DNA from: Apostichopus japonicus
Lineage: Eukaryota > Echinodermata > Holothuroidea > Aspidochirotida > Stichopodidae
Assembly (NCBI RefSeq): GCF_037975245.1
Contig: NC_092573.1
Location: 24,581,265-24,645,264 of the forward strand
Length of the DNA: 64,000 bases
Direction: 5' to 3'
The position numbers and the translations under genes were made by a program. The notes under the pieces are model-generated. The model was not told the origin of the DNA. It did no database searches and saw only the letters and a program-made list of their open reading frames with translations. This document shows, in pieces, positions 38,001-50,357 of the stretch (positions within the stretch are counted from its first letter, which is position 1; each line of letters begins with the position of its first letter).

Positions 38001-40607
38001 TGATGCAGAATTGTCAATGAGAATGAGCAACAAATGAAAAACAGGAATTAAGCCTTTCACCAACTTTCTCTCTAACTAGCACAATTTGAACCACATATAT
38101 ATCTAAAGCAAAACTACAGTACACAGTAGTGCAAGAGTCATTTTGAGATTGTATATCACTTCAGAACAAAAACCTTTTCGACAAAAATACTTAATGTGCT
38201 TTTCATACTTAATGGAATGAGTCTTTTGATTTCTAGAATGTAAAAGCAAACATTTTCATTTACACAAGAGGTACATCCAGGGGCGGTACCACATAGACTG
38301 GGGGGCTGAGCCTACTCTACAGTACTTAAATGTAAAACATGTTTGCATGGTACAACCTAAATAGTTGGAAATTTTTCAACATTGTTTGAAAAGCACCCCT
38401 CATATTAAAAAAAATTTCTCAATGGGGAGAGCTCACCTCACATTACACCATCCCCCCCCCCCCTGGACGACATAACATCTCCACCCCCTAGTATAAAAAT
38501 GGTGGAAGTGCCAATGGACACACCTATAAGCTGTAATGTTGTCATTCAGCTTTTTGCTGTACATAATAGCATTCAATGCAGGTTCTTTATGCAGAAGGAG
38601 AAACAATGGTCGTGAGGAACTGATAAATGTACCTGCAATGTCAGCATCGTGTGCTGCTTTCAGAGTATCAAACAGATCAATTCTTTTCTGGATATACTCT
38701 GGCCAAGGATTAAGCTGGAAGATGAAATATTAAGATATTATACAAATTTGTAAATCTTGTCACTGATATAAGTCTCATTTATACATTCAGGTATAAAAAA
38801 ATGTAGTAACAGCTATTAAGAAGTTGACAGTTATGTATGGTAGAGTTCAACACTCCTGGAGAAAGAAGGCTTATAAGAAACTTAACAAGATAAATTTTAA
38901 AAATCTTGTAGAGTATATATAGCAAAAGTTTTATCAGAATGAGAGCTGATTGATAAATGCATGTATATGAGGCACAGTGTCACACTGTAACTCTCAAAGC
39001 AAGAATTGTTACCTGGACTGATAAATTCTTCATGTTTATACACATAAAGTATACACATATTGCCCATAAAGAATACATATATAATACACATAAAGAACAC
39101 ACATAATGAATACACATAGTATACACATAAATAAGTATTTGTCTGTTTCATACCTCTGCACTTTTCTTCTCTCCTTTACCACCTTTAGACTTCCCTTGCT
39201 TTTTTGGCTCTCCATCCTGAAACACAAAGTAGAAAAGTTTGAGTACTGTACTTACTGTACTTATGGAGAGCTTTGAATTGGAAAAAAAATAAAAAATAAA
39301 ATAAATGATGGACAAGATGAAACCTTTCTATGACATAGGTTGGTATCATGATTGATATATCATCAAACTGTCAATATATCAACTAGAATAAAGAAGGCTT
39401 ATAAGAAACTTAACAAGCTAACTTGTAATAATCTTGTAGCTCGTATAGCAATCATATACTCATGGTTTTGCTTTGAAAAATGGTGCAAGAGGATGATAAA
39501 AATAGACGTACTGTAGGACTATACAGACATAACTAACTATTAAAGCTAGTACACTTGTTCTGCTGTTGATTTCAATTACGTAAAGACCTAAATTTTTGTT
39601 CCAATAACTAGCAGTTTCCTAGAAATTCGTACAGCCGTAGAATATAGTACACATGGTTTTGCTTTGCCATGTTAAATTGTCAGAAACCAATACTAAAGAA
39701 ATATTTCAAAAAATTAAAGTGAACAATATTTTTTTCATGAAATACTGCAACAACCCACTTGTTCTAGAATCTTTTAAAATGGTGGAAGAGGATATATGCT
39801 TTAAAGCAAAATAGATGTAGGACTATCTATCTACAGACATACAGTAACTAAAGTAAAGCCGGTATACTTGTTCTGCTATTGAAAGTAAATACCTTTTTGT
39901 TTCAATAACTAGAAGTTTCCCAGCAATTCATACAAGCCTAATGAATCAACTACTTAATGTTCATTAAAAAAAACTCTTTGACAGTGGCTTACCATCATAG
40001 GATTCAAGGCATGAGGTTGACAACAACTGCAGCAAAATATTATCTGTTACCAAACGTTAGCTCCAACACTGGCCTAAGCACGAGCATTAATAGTCAAGAG
40101 TAACTGAGTTCTAGTTCTAAATTTTAATCTTTACTAACTTAACAAATGGATTTCTTTTTGAATTAAGCTGATCAAATTTAGAAAACGTTATTCATTACTA
40201 AAAGTAACCAACCAGTGCATGTAAGAAATGTTGCACTGTTGTAGTGCATTCTATACGTAGTATGCAATAACTGGGGGCAGCTACTGAAACGTAATAACCA
40301 ATGGTTTTCGAGTATGATGCAATCACTAGCATGTCCGCATCATTGTACTTTTCAGACCTACACAAGATGACATTGACTCTGCACAAAGAAAGTGCAGCTT
40401 GTAAGTTCCTATTATCTGTTGCTACTGGTTTATCAATGTATCTTGGGTTATATTCGAAGATAAACATACCTAAAAGCCTTCGAAGCTTATAAAGCTGTCA
40501 ACAGAAGTGACGCAACTGTAGATCTGTACATTTCGCAGATTTGCTACCACCCCTTACATGACTGGCTTCGCCCATTTCTAATGCAGTATGTTACTCACGG
40601 AAGCCAT
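26030..40607 (-). CDS. TARS1: Threonyl-tRNA synthetase, cytosolic type (class II aaRS), complete
   Basis: Charges tRNA-Thr with threonine for translation. Coding exons in transcript order: 40599-40607, 39154-39216, 38633-38714, 37649-37748, 36402-36647, 35988-36105, 35397-35461, 35065-35143, 34474-34620, 33938-34036, 32862-32957, 32312-32382, 31685-31847, 30737-30874, 29942-30019, 28195-28295, 27643-27744, 26701-26888, 26030-26199. They sum to 2115 nt, or 704 residues (human 723). Domain order: Lys-rich leader (~1-25), TGS (~53-118), editing domain with HSSAH at 130-134 and DLCRGPH with C236 and H240, class II catalytic core with motif 2 at RVRRFQQDD, and C-terminal anticodon-binding domain (~588-704). 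The Zn-binding trio is present as C388 in MNCPGHC, H439 in QDDAH and H564 in VIIHRA. The first coding exon encodes only Met-Ala-Ser, and no mitochondrial targeting peptide is seen. Other sequence between these exons is intronic. Confidence 0.97.
28440..28870. repeat. Degenerate ATGCTATG / GATGCTATGT simple-sequence region
   Basis: About 430 bp of imperfect units such as gatgctatgttatg, taatgctatg and gtgatgcta in the TARS1 intron between the exons at 29942-30019 and 28195-28295. It precedes the 103-bp array in the same intron and shares the CTATGATG motif, so it may be the decayed ancestor of that array or its seed. Confidence 0.7.
29101..29615. repeat. 103-bp tandem array, exactly five units, hairpin in each
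   Basis: Units start at 29101, 29204, 29307, 29410 and 29513 with constant 103-bp spacing and few substitutions. Each carries an inverted pair; in unit 1 it is a perfect 14-bp stem GATATCATAGCACA / TGTGCTATGATATC (29138-29151 and 29164-29177) with a 12-nt loop. Later units weaken the stem. Unit junctions read TTTCAG. It lies in the TARS1 intron between the 29942-30019 and 28195-28295 exons. Confidence 0.93.
33063..33873. repeat. Perfect (GAGAG)n / (CTCTC)n pentanucleotide microsatellite, about 162 units
   Basis: 811 bp with no interruption. It occupies most of the 980-bp TARS1 intron 32958-33937, starting 64 nt after the donor and ending 105 nt before the acceptor. On the TARS1 sense strand it is pure pyrimidine (CTCTC)n. 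It is open in all frames (Gly-Glu-Glu-Arg-Arg or Ser-Pro-Leu-Leu-Ser repeats), but those frames are artefacts. The length in the assembly may be inexact. Confidence 0.98.
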
Positions 40608-41121
40608 AGTAGAATTGCACCTGATCTTCGCTACTCTGATTACACGTCGGAGACAAGAGCGGAGAAGCATGGAAATGTTGCAAAGAATGGGTAAAAGTGA
40701 TAATCCAGTGAAATTACGTTTGGATATCACCTGTACGGGGTTCCTCAGTCTAACACGTTGAGAGGCAGATAACCTTTAAATTCAGCCGTTTTCATTTGTT
40801 ACTGCACAGATCTTTTCTCAGAGTTGGGATAGACACATATCAAGCTTATAGTACTTTACGCGGTTTGTTTGAACCTGATGTCAATGAACTGACGGAGATT
40901 TTGTTAGCTTTTACTCTTGTGTGGCATCGCAACAGCACCGTCTCTTCTTTAAATTATGAAACGAAGGCTAAACTAGGGTGAGACATATCTAGGCATAGGA
41001 AATATTGATCCGAAATGACTACACGTAGGTAAGCCCACCTCATGACTGACTGGTGGATGGCAGAATAGAGAGGCTAGCTAACTGATCTTACTTGGTGTGG
41101 CTCGAGCCTAGGCTAGCATTA

Positions 41122-41817
41122 GGGACAAACTAAAACGAATGACAGCGAATGACCGAATGACAATTGACTTTGTACAGGGTAAATTATCATTTGCGAATGA
41201 CAGCGAATGACAGCGAATGACAGCGAATGACAGCGAATGACAGCGAATGACAGCGAATGACAGCGAATGACAACGAATGACAACGAATGACAACGAATGA
41301 CAACGAAGGACGGTGGTGAGTGGAGATAGAATGAATAACGGTGTGGAGTAAATGCGGTTATTGGGTTTTCTGCGCAAAAATGATTTGAGGAAAATCGCAT
41401 GTTACGTGGTTGTAGGGTTTTGGTGTAATTTACGGATAGAAACCACAGGAAAGATTTTGTGTGAGAATGCGCTTGAGTGCTGTGCTTTTTACCTCTGTAG
41501 ATTTATATAGAAAGATAACTGAAGCCGTTTCAAGATTATAGTATTGTCAGTTTCTAACAATTAATATCGGAAAAATGACGTTAAATTTACTTTTTAAAAT
41601 CAGACTTACAATTTCGCTTGCTATAAGGTGCGTTTTTATCTTGTCCGTACTATACTAGATCTAGATACCCACGAAGTCTGAACTGTGATATCCGGTTGAA
41701 GCAAATGTCTGTGCTGTCATTACTGTCATTCGTTTTAGTTAACGCATTTTTTTAGTGTGTAAAACATATTGTCATTCGTTACGTGTAACGCAATTGTCAT
41801 TCGTTTTAGTAACACCC
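41122..41817. mobile_element. Non-autonomous DNA transposon with 10-bp subterminal array and 8-bp TSD
   Basis: Flanked by identical TAGCATTA at 41114-41121 and 41818-41825. Termini are GGGACAAACTAAAACGAATG on the left and, inverted, GGGTGTTACTAAAACGAATG on the right. Inside the left end the motif GCGAATGACA is repeated about 12 times in perfect 10-bp register (41193-41309), drifting to ACGAATGACA. The right end has three spaced inverted copies (41716-41810). No transposase. hAT-like by duplication length; the superfamily is otherwise unassigned. It lies about 0.5 kb upstream of the TARS1 start codon. Confidence 0.78.
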
Positions 41818-42207
41818 TAGCATTATTATTAACACCCTAGCCCACATGGGGCTTGGGGAATGTTTACAAATGATCACAATAATTGCTCTTACTTTAATTT
41901 AGCCCTTATTTAAACAATCTAGGCATAAAGTCAGGACTAAATATACATGCTCCAGCTTTTCCATTTTGTTTTTGTGAAAATAATTTCCTTCATTTTGTAT
42001 TGAAAATTTGGGTCTCGAGCACAAAACTTGGATGATACCTCATGTCATAGTTGATTCCTAATTGATATTCAACCACAAGCAAAAATAAAAAGGGATGCAA
42101 AAATTGATAAAGCATAACCTTAACGCTGCTAATAGATTATATATCCAGCCCATCCTCCCTGATTTGTTCCATCCCCCTTCCTTCCTTTTCCCTCATGACA
42201 AGAATTA

Positions 42208-42512
42208 GTCCATTAACCATAGGTTGCATTTTTCAGCTCTCTTGACCTCAACTTACTGAAACTTGATCTCTTCTGCAAACAGACTGGTGAGTTTGGAAGA
42301 GTTGATTTGTTCACACCTTGACATGCATGTCTGCCTTGATCTGATAGTGATTTGGCCACTACTGTAGCTGTGTGAAGAGTTGCATAATAGACGAATAGGC
42401 AACTCAACTAAGGTGCGAAAAGATGGGACTGATCACTCAGTTAACCAACTGGAAAAAACCTGCCATTCAGTACAAACGGCGGGTTTTTAAATGCAACCTA
42501 TAGCTAATGGAC
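42208..42512. mobile_element. Candidate MITE / inverted-repeat element (305 bp)
   Basis: The left arm at 42208-42231 and right arm at 42489-42512 match inverted over 22 of 24 bases, with GTCCATTA at the tips and ATAGGTTGCATTT inward. The interior is non-coding. No target-site duplication is evident, so transposon status is inferred from the terminal repeats alone. Confidence 0.6.
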
Positions 42513-43184
42513 ACTTTCACGGCATGCTGGCACTCTTAATGCCTTGTGGTCTTTAAGTTTAAGAAGAACATTTGCGCATTTCATTAGGAGATCTGAATAG
42601 TGTAGGTTATCTTTATATCATTTGAACATCTCACTGATTGGTATGATTTTATGAACAAATATGTAGTTAACGTTAATTATGTGTACACAAACTTGTACTA
42701 CGTGCATGTTGTCACTCCATTCTTTTAGATTTGATCTAAGGTCACATAAACTGCTGGATCTGTCCAACCGACAGATTACTAAACCTGAACTAAGTTAAAT
42801 GCCCCAAGTTATAAGCTCTTAGTTAAATCTGTTTATAGATTATGATCAAAAGTATGAGGATACAATGTGTCTTTCCTAGCAGAATCTTCAGAGCCTCAGA
42901 GGTTGATTGAAACTTCAATACATAGAAAACAACTTTAACTGACACAAAGAACAAATTTCTTATGTGGAAAATTGAACATGATACATAGAAATGAACTGAA
43001 GTATGGTAGCTATATATTTTTTAAAACTCTTTTAACTAAATGAAATAAAATGTTGTTAATATAACCATTTACCCACACTGGTAATTTACATGATCAATAA
43101 GATAAGCCATTGCTGACCATTTTTCTTTTGTTTTTTTTGCTTTTCGATGGAATGATCCACTTTTGTTTCTGCAGCCTGAAAAAA

Positions 43185-46100
43185 ATGGATCAAGAGGCAA
43201 CATCCAAGTTTTCCGAGTTTGTTCATGTCGGCAGTTTTTTAACAAACTGGCAGAAAGTCCTGGGTGATGAAGACATGATAATGCATGGAAGTGAAACTCT
43301 AGACAAAAAGAAAGTTGCTGAATACCTTGGTGCATCAGAAGAAGTCATTACCGAGTTAGAAGAATTCTGCAAGTATACATAGTACTGATAAATATAGTAA
43401 CTTAAGCCTTAGTATTTAATAAATATTTTTTGGCATTCCAAATAGTGACCCTGACAGTTTTAAAGGTATATTTCTTTTTTATTTTACTTTTCCTGTTTTT
43501 CTTTTATTTGCTAACCAGGGACTTCTAGTCCTACTAGTCTACTTCTCTGTAAGCCCTGCTCTTTGTGTATTTAAATATATATAGTATATATGTATATTAT
43601 TTAATGTCAGCATAGATGTTCTCGCTATTAACATTTAACAGTATCTATCTTTTTTAAATGATGTCAAAGATGTTATTTTATGGCAATTTTATCCATCCCA
43701 GTACATTTTTCCAGAATTTTGAAGAAAGATGTGGATATCATGTGACATTTTGAGGAAACCCCTGTATCTGTTCCCAGACTTATGTGTGTGGTGTGTCACC
43801 TAACTTTGCATACTGTTTTATTCATACATACCTCGGCACTGATAGGCAATGTACTTTGCCGTTTTAATAAGTCAAATTTATTAACCACTTTATCAATCGC
43901 ACTTTCACTCTGCAAATTAGCCTCACCAAAAATGACCATAATTACCATAACTGTGTAACCAGGAAACATCAATTTCATATTGGGAGACCCTTTTGTGAAT
44001 AATTAACTAATTTGCGAAGCTTTCTCTTTATGAGCGGTTTGACTCTCAACCTTTATACGTAAAATTCTATTGACTTCTGATGGAATCTGATCAAAACATT
44101 GATGAACCACATTGTTGAAGAATTGAAGTATACCACAGAGAAAAGTCAGGGAGATTGCCGTTAACAATTGGCCTTCAATAGAACATTAATGCCCTTAGCA
44201 TTGCGAATATACCATATGCCATCAGACACACTGCTATGTTGTAATTGGCAGGCATTTGTTTTGAGGATATTTCATTTCAGTGCTTGTCTCACCTTTCTCT
44301 ATAATTCTGCTTGAAATCATCTTAGCAAGGACGCTCTGGTTTGCCCGGCTGAAAAGGAACTCGGTGATTTAGAAGATGTTTCCCTTAGGGATGGTATTCC
44401 AGTCAAAGATGTCTATTTAGACACTTTGAGGTCAGTTCTCTCGCCGATCAATTTACAGTCGTTATTGTCAAACTATAGAGACAATTATCTGAGCTCTGTG
44501 CCGAGTCAGCTTAACAAACCCTTAGGAATGAGTCTGTCCCAGAACACTAGCAAAATCTGAAACTAGGGAATTTCGGGGTTAAAATGATGATGTGAATAAA
44601 GTAAATTGTTCTTGATCTGTTTTGTTTATTAAAATCATGTAAAACAACAGGATTTATAAAGATCAGTGGGCAAGGATGTAAATAAAAATGATAATATTCT
44701 CCAAAATCACACATTCAAGATTGGTTTGTTTGTTCTGATTGGGTGTCAAGATTTGTAAGAAAATAATGCCTCGGACTTATAGTGACAATGTGCTTGTACG
44801 GTTGAGAGATGTGATTTAGTCTGTTAGGATGGTTGGATGTGTTCACAATTTGAGCATGGTTGTTGACTATTAAATTTAAAGATAAGGGCTACCCTTCTGC
44901 ATTCACTTAAATATGTGGATTATTTATAAACCATTCCTTCTTCCATGTGTTTTTGTACTTGGGAGTTTAATCCTTTGGCTCCTTATTTTGTTTTGTGGTA
45001 GGATACGGCACATTGCTTTCAAAAGATCTCAAGGGGCTCCAAGTCAGTTTTATGCTAACCCTAAATTTTCTAAGGGCAACCATGATATGGTGAGTATAGA
45101 ATAATATCTGTTTTACTGAAAGTGCTTGTATTGATGCGATCCCTAGAAAACTAAACCTGTAAACATGGGTTGTAACCGTACTCCCTTCTTGAGCCACACA
45201 CACACACAAATAATCTTGTGACTAGTACAGGTAATGGCATAAAGGTGATTTTTTTCCAGACTTCAGCTAATACACTATAAAAACATTAAGAAGTAAAACA
45301 GGCCTGTTGTTTTCAAATAGTTCTGAATTTGTCAGTTGTATCCACAAACTACTTAAGTTTCTGGCATAGAGAACTGAAGTACAAGGCCAGAACTGCTTGA
45401 GAACATATTGAAATTTAGGGAGACATACAGAATGATTCAATGTTCAAACATCTAGTGTTAAGTAAGTTAAAGTATGTATACAGTAGGCTGCTTACAATGT
45501 AACATATGTACATTATTCTTTCATTGCTTGCTAATTGAAGTGCTAATTAGACCCACCCTAAATAGAATGTGGCCACATATAGTAAGCATAAGTTGCAGTG
45601 GTGTCTGTACCATTTCTAATATCAAATTGAGGTTTTGTGCTGTTTGTATGATTGAAGGGTATGTAGCTGTCCAGTCCAAACACAAAAGATAATAAATAGA
45701 ATTAGCCTTCTGTGTTGCATTACTATGTGGCTTAGATCAGGTCACATACTATGTCATAGGTCAAGACCATTTGCTTGGTTGGTCAATGTTGAAACTACTA
45801 CACATTGAAAGTGAAAACAAGTTTAGTGAAGGTGGTACAATATGTATTATAGTTTTATCCTTATCTTAAACTTGGAAGCATCGCAAAAAGTTTGCTCATG
45901 CTGGCACATTGTGATGATATTGTCTTGTTTGGCAATCCATGGTTACTTGTGTGATAGTTGTGGCATTTCCGGCCTCCCATACATAGTGATTGTCTATGGC
46001 TATGGTTACCATACTGCCATTACTCTCATATACTTTCTATATTTGAACGTTTTAGTCGATTAAAACCTCACGAATGGTCAATAATTTGTGTTGTTATTCT

Positions 46101-49100
46101 TAAGTACAACACACATTAAACGTTTGTTATCCTGTAAATGTTTCCTTGACAGGAGCACCATCACCTCGAGACAGAAGTACCCAAAGATGATTCTGCTGTC
46201 CGTGTGTCTAAAGTCTTGCTTCAGGTTACTCTGTTTAAGGCCTTGAGAACCTCTAGGGTGAGTCAATCCATTATAGAGTGCCTTTCAGAATTCAGAAAAA
46301 AAAAATGTTATGACTGTTGTTTAGTTTGGTTTATTTGTTTTTTGCACACATAATACATAACAAACACAGTGAAGTAGGAACAAGAAGTGACTAAGTGAAA
46401 GGAAGTGAACTAAACCAAAAGACCTTGTGGGCAATAGATCACTCACAGAACAAGAAAAGAGAGAGTAAACAAAAGTGAGACAGTTGTTCGCCGTTCACAT
46501 CTTAGACTAGTCGTTTAATGTTCCCACATGCCTGTTGTTGTCGCTGCAAACTTTCATTCGCTCTGTCTACATACAGATGCTTAAAACTGATATTTCGTAA
46601 TAGGCAAAGCACTTGCTATTCTTGTATAGCTTCATTTTTTGAAGAAATTTCACGTCACCTTTGGGTTTTCTTTATTACCAGTTAATCCTCAAAATAGTCT
46701 CCAGTGGTGTTGTGGCTTAGGCCAAGGGGATCTTAAAGAAAATAAGGTCCTCAGAGACCATTCCCCTCCCCCCCCCCCCTCCCCTCCAAAAAAAATCGTA
46801 GCATCTCTACCTGCCTTCAACTTGATTTCAAACTATGAGTTTAAGATATGTCAATTAAATAAATTAGCCATGCATTTTTGTTTCTGAAATTTTTTTTTTT
46901 TATCAGCGATCTCAGGAAGCTAATAAAGTTCTTTGGAAAGAGAGAGAGATCCTAGTTCTGTCAGACCAGAGACTGACCGAACTGAAAGATAAAATCACTT
47001 GTGCCTCCGACGTGGCCTGGGTGTCCTCGGACATAAGCGAAAACCCTGACATAGAGTTGAAAGAACGGGCTGGAGACGCCTACCCTTCGAATTTCTTCTA
47101 CATTGAGAATACATTTTATCCCGATCTACGGAATCCACTGGCCACAGATATCAGCAAGTACCTAGATGCTTTCTTCATTCATACTAGCTCTAACTATACC
47201 TACTAACCAATTAACTCACACTGTTACTACACCCTTCAGCACAGTTTATAGCCTTAACATCTCCTCCTAAGCTGTCTCATCTCTGTTGGTCAGCCTATTT
47301 TTACTCTGTCCAGTGTTCATATGGTCAAAATTTAGTTGTATGTCCATCTGTCAAGTTTAAATGTGTTTTCTTTTCAATTTGAAGAAGATCATGCTAAGAT
47401 GGAAATGTCAGTCTCTCTTAACTTGTACTTTTACCTACACTGGCTTTGTGCAGTAGATTTATTAACAGTTTTTTATTTTTTTTTCATATGATAGCTGTTA
47501 GAAATAGAGCTTAAGTGAGGCTCATTGCCTGACTTGACCATTCACTCCAGTTTAATGCTGGGAGTATTAATCGAGTAATTGGTTAAGTTCAACCTGCCCT
47601 CAGTGACTGTTGCTGGTGTTGATGTTCCCGTCCAGACAAACCCTGTCAGAAATTTAGGGGTTATTTTCGACTCCGGTATGACAATGAGTGCACAGGTCAC
47701 AACTATTATCAGATCTGCTAACTATCATCTCAATAACATTAGTCGTGCACGCAAAATGCTCACTACTGAGGCAGCCAAGCTAGCTGTGCACACATTAGTT
47801 ACCTCCAGGTTGGACTACTGCAACAGCCTCTTGATTGGTGTAAACAAATCCCTAATCACTAAACTTCAAAATGTCCAACGCACCTCTGCTCGCATCATTG
47901 TCAAGCGTAAGAAGTATGACTCTATCACTTCGGAACTCATTGCTCTTCACTGGCTTCCTATACAACAGCGCATTAAATTCAAAGTTCTCCTTCTTGTGTA
48001 CAAAGCTCACCATAAACAGTCGCCATCCTACATATCTGACTTACTACAGCTGCAAGCACCACGCAGACAGCTTAGATCATATATATCTTCTCCTCACTTT
48101 ATCGTGCCCAGAACCCGTGCTGTGTCATTTGCAGATCGCTCATTCTCCTGCTATGGACCAAAAGAGTGGAACACTCTTCCAAATCACATCAAGGATGCTC
48201 AGACTATTCATATTTTCAAGAAACTGCTCAAATGTTATCTTTTTCAAGAAGTGTATTGTAATTAATTTCATGTAACTGTCTTGAGCGCCTTTGAACATCT
48301 TTTGTTGATTTTGGCGCTATATAAATATTTTCTGATTGATTGATTGATTGATTGATAGTCCCCGCTACAGATTGTGAATCTAGCCTGATTCATGCCTTCA
48401 GAAAGAAAATTAACAGTATGCTTTCTGATCTGTGCTTATGATCATAAAATATCTAATTATGGTTAACTTTTAATTCCCAATAGATATATCATACAGGCTT
48501 GAGAAAGTCTTAAATTTCAAAGCAGGTATATGAAGTTCCATTAGCTTTTAACCAAGCAACACTTTCAGAGCAGATGAAAACTGTGCTAAAACTGTGAAGG
48601 CTAATCATCTGCTAATTGCTCTTTTTTTTGTGGACCACTGAATAACATTTATATGCACCCTGCACCACAATTATTTAATTTAATCTGGTTAATATATTGC
48701 TCTTTATTGTGGAGCATTTAATAACATTTGTATGCACCCTCACCACAAGTATCTTATTTGATTTGGTGAGAAAGTATATTTATGGGCATATGGAACTGTG
48801 GAGATGAAATGCAAGCAGCTACTCTCCTGTTTTTAACCTGCTTTAAGTTTGTATTTCGGTAGGGTACGTGACGAGTAGCCTATGTAATTATTCTCCAGGT
48901 TGCTTAAGACACTTGAATGCCTTCCTTCCTTCCTTTTCTCCTTTCCATCCATCCATTAAGGCCAATTCAGGAGTGGTGGAAGAAGAAGAACAACCAGCTG
49001 CAAGGTACTTCATCCGATTTAAGAGTCAAGACCATGGCTGAAGTGACCTTCAACGACCTCCAAATTAGACTTGGTTATCCGTATCTCTATTGTCACCAAG

Positions 49101-50357
49101 GCAACTGCGAACATCTCGTAGTGTTTAGCGACATAAGGTAAAGGATTCTTTGGTAATTTTAGAACCGTCATTTCTGAATCTATGCCCATCTCTTGCATTA
49201 AGTCCGTTATGCATTTTACACTAACCAATCCCAACTCTGCAATGGCTTTTGGTACTATTGTACCTTTTCAGCCAAAGTTACAGCTCGTTGCGCAGAGATA
49301 GAGGAAATGAAAACTGCAGACCAAAATACGGTCTCCCACCTTTTCTAATGTTTTGATCAAATTCAAAACATTAATCCGACGCATGTGTGGGCAAGATGGA
49401 CGGACCTTTCCACTCATACACAACAATACCAAAATAGATTGTTTAGACTGTCAATATGGAATGCATAACAGGGGTTTAGAGCTGAATACTGAGTTCTGTA
49501 TCATTTGCCACCATTTTAGACTATGATAATGTTGCTAAGTAACCAGATTGCTTGATTTAAGCTGGTGTTCATTTTCATGATAATCAAATGGATGGGGTTT
49601 CAAATGATCAACCTGCGATAAGAAACAATATATGAATATTGTACTTTTGGTCATCTCAAAATCAGTTCATTTCATGCCGATCGATCAGAAAACAAACAAA
49701 TTATTAAATTCTCCGTTTGTTTTTTGTCTTGTGTTTTAGACTAATGCATGGAGATGACTGCCAGGATCCAGCCAAGTATCCGATGCTGATCAATAAACCG
49801 TTCAAGAAACGACTACTCTGTATGATCTGCAAAGCATTCTGCTCAAAGTGAGTAGTAACGAGTAAGAGTGTATCGACTCATGCGGACCTCTATAAAGTCA
49901 GCACCACTCTCCCAAAGTGTTTTAGCGGTGTAGCCGATCAGTTAAAGTGGAATTATTGGAAGTAGGTATGGTACGATCTTGCAGCTAAGGCATATAAATA
50001 ACATGGTTCGTCCAAATCACTGATGTCATACCCATTAACATTTCTCTGTATTCTTGTAATATTATCAAAATTGCTGCAAACTTTTTTCCAATGTAAACAG
50101 AATCCTGTTTTGAAGATGGAAAACCTTTCTTAAGCATAAGGCTTCATGTAGAATGTAGAAACCCAACATAGAATATAATATCTTGTCTTATTTCATGGAC
50201 ATTTTTTAGGTGGATGACGAGAAACGACAGCTTCACTCCTTTGGATCGAACCTTTCAATGTGACACTTGCTTCAGAATGTTGCATTACGATCAAGACGGC
50301 AAAAAGCTGGGTACTTTCGAAGCCTATCCGTACATCGATGCAGCCATTTTCAGCTGA
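43185..50357 (+). CDS. SNAPC3: snRNA-activating protein complex subunit 3 (SNAP50), complete coding region
   Basis: SNAPc binds the proximal sequence element of snRNA promoters and supports Pol II and Pol III snRNA transcription. Coding exons: 43185-43372, 44326-44430, 45002-45089, 46153-46257, 46907-47157, 48961-49137, 49740-49847, 50210-50357. The total is 1170 nt, 389 residues (human 411). Family-typical stretches are [34 protein letters not shown] and [14 protein letters not shown]. The C-terminal Cys/His cluster (HQGNCEH, CMIC, CDTC plus His) is the conserved SNAPC3 zinc-finger region, residues ~290-380. The N-terminal third is divergent and is assigned by frame continuity and position. 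The ATG lies 10 bases after a good acceptor (43171-43174), so an upstream non-coding first exon is likely but was not located. The gene is divergent from TARS1 and convergent with MORF4L1. Confidence 0.94.
47579..48358 (+). mobile_element. 5'-truncated LINE, L2/CR1-like, C-terminal part of ORF2
   Basis: An open frame of 228 residues ends at 48265. It matches the C-terminal reverse-transcriptase region of Jockey-superfamily LINEs: [50 protein letters not shown] and [21 protein letters not shown] short 3' UTR follows, with GGCGCTATATAAAT, and then a (TGATT/GATT)n tail at 48331-48358. The 5' part of ORF2, including the catalytic FADD region, is absent, so this copy cannot move by itself. It sits in SNAPC3 intron 5 (47158-48960) in the same orientation as the gene. 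The intact frame suggests a fairly recent insertion. Confidence 0.9.

Larger units (their letters stand above)
40608..43184. other. TARS1-SNAPC3 divergent intergenic region
   Basis: The genes are head to head, so both promoters should lie here; no TATA box or Inr can be assigned with confidence. The region contains the transposon at 41122-41817 and the inverted-repeat element at 42208-42512. From 40608 to 41113 and from 42513 to 43170 I see only unique AT-rich sequence. An upstream SNAPC3 non-coding exon probably sits in this interval. Confidence 0.65.

Noticed and set aside
41108-41400. Two overlapping minus-strand open frames with repeated Ser-Phe-Val-Val-Ile-Arg-Cys-His units.
   Set aside because: They read the 10-bp GCGAATGACA array of a transposon; repetition in several frames shows no coding selection.
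43110-43184. Upstream in-frame ATG extending SNAPC3 by 25 residues.
   Set aside because: The stretch is a polypyrimidine tract ending in a strong tttctgcag acceptor, so it is intronic; the hydrophobic leader does not fit SNAPC3.
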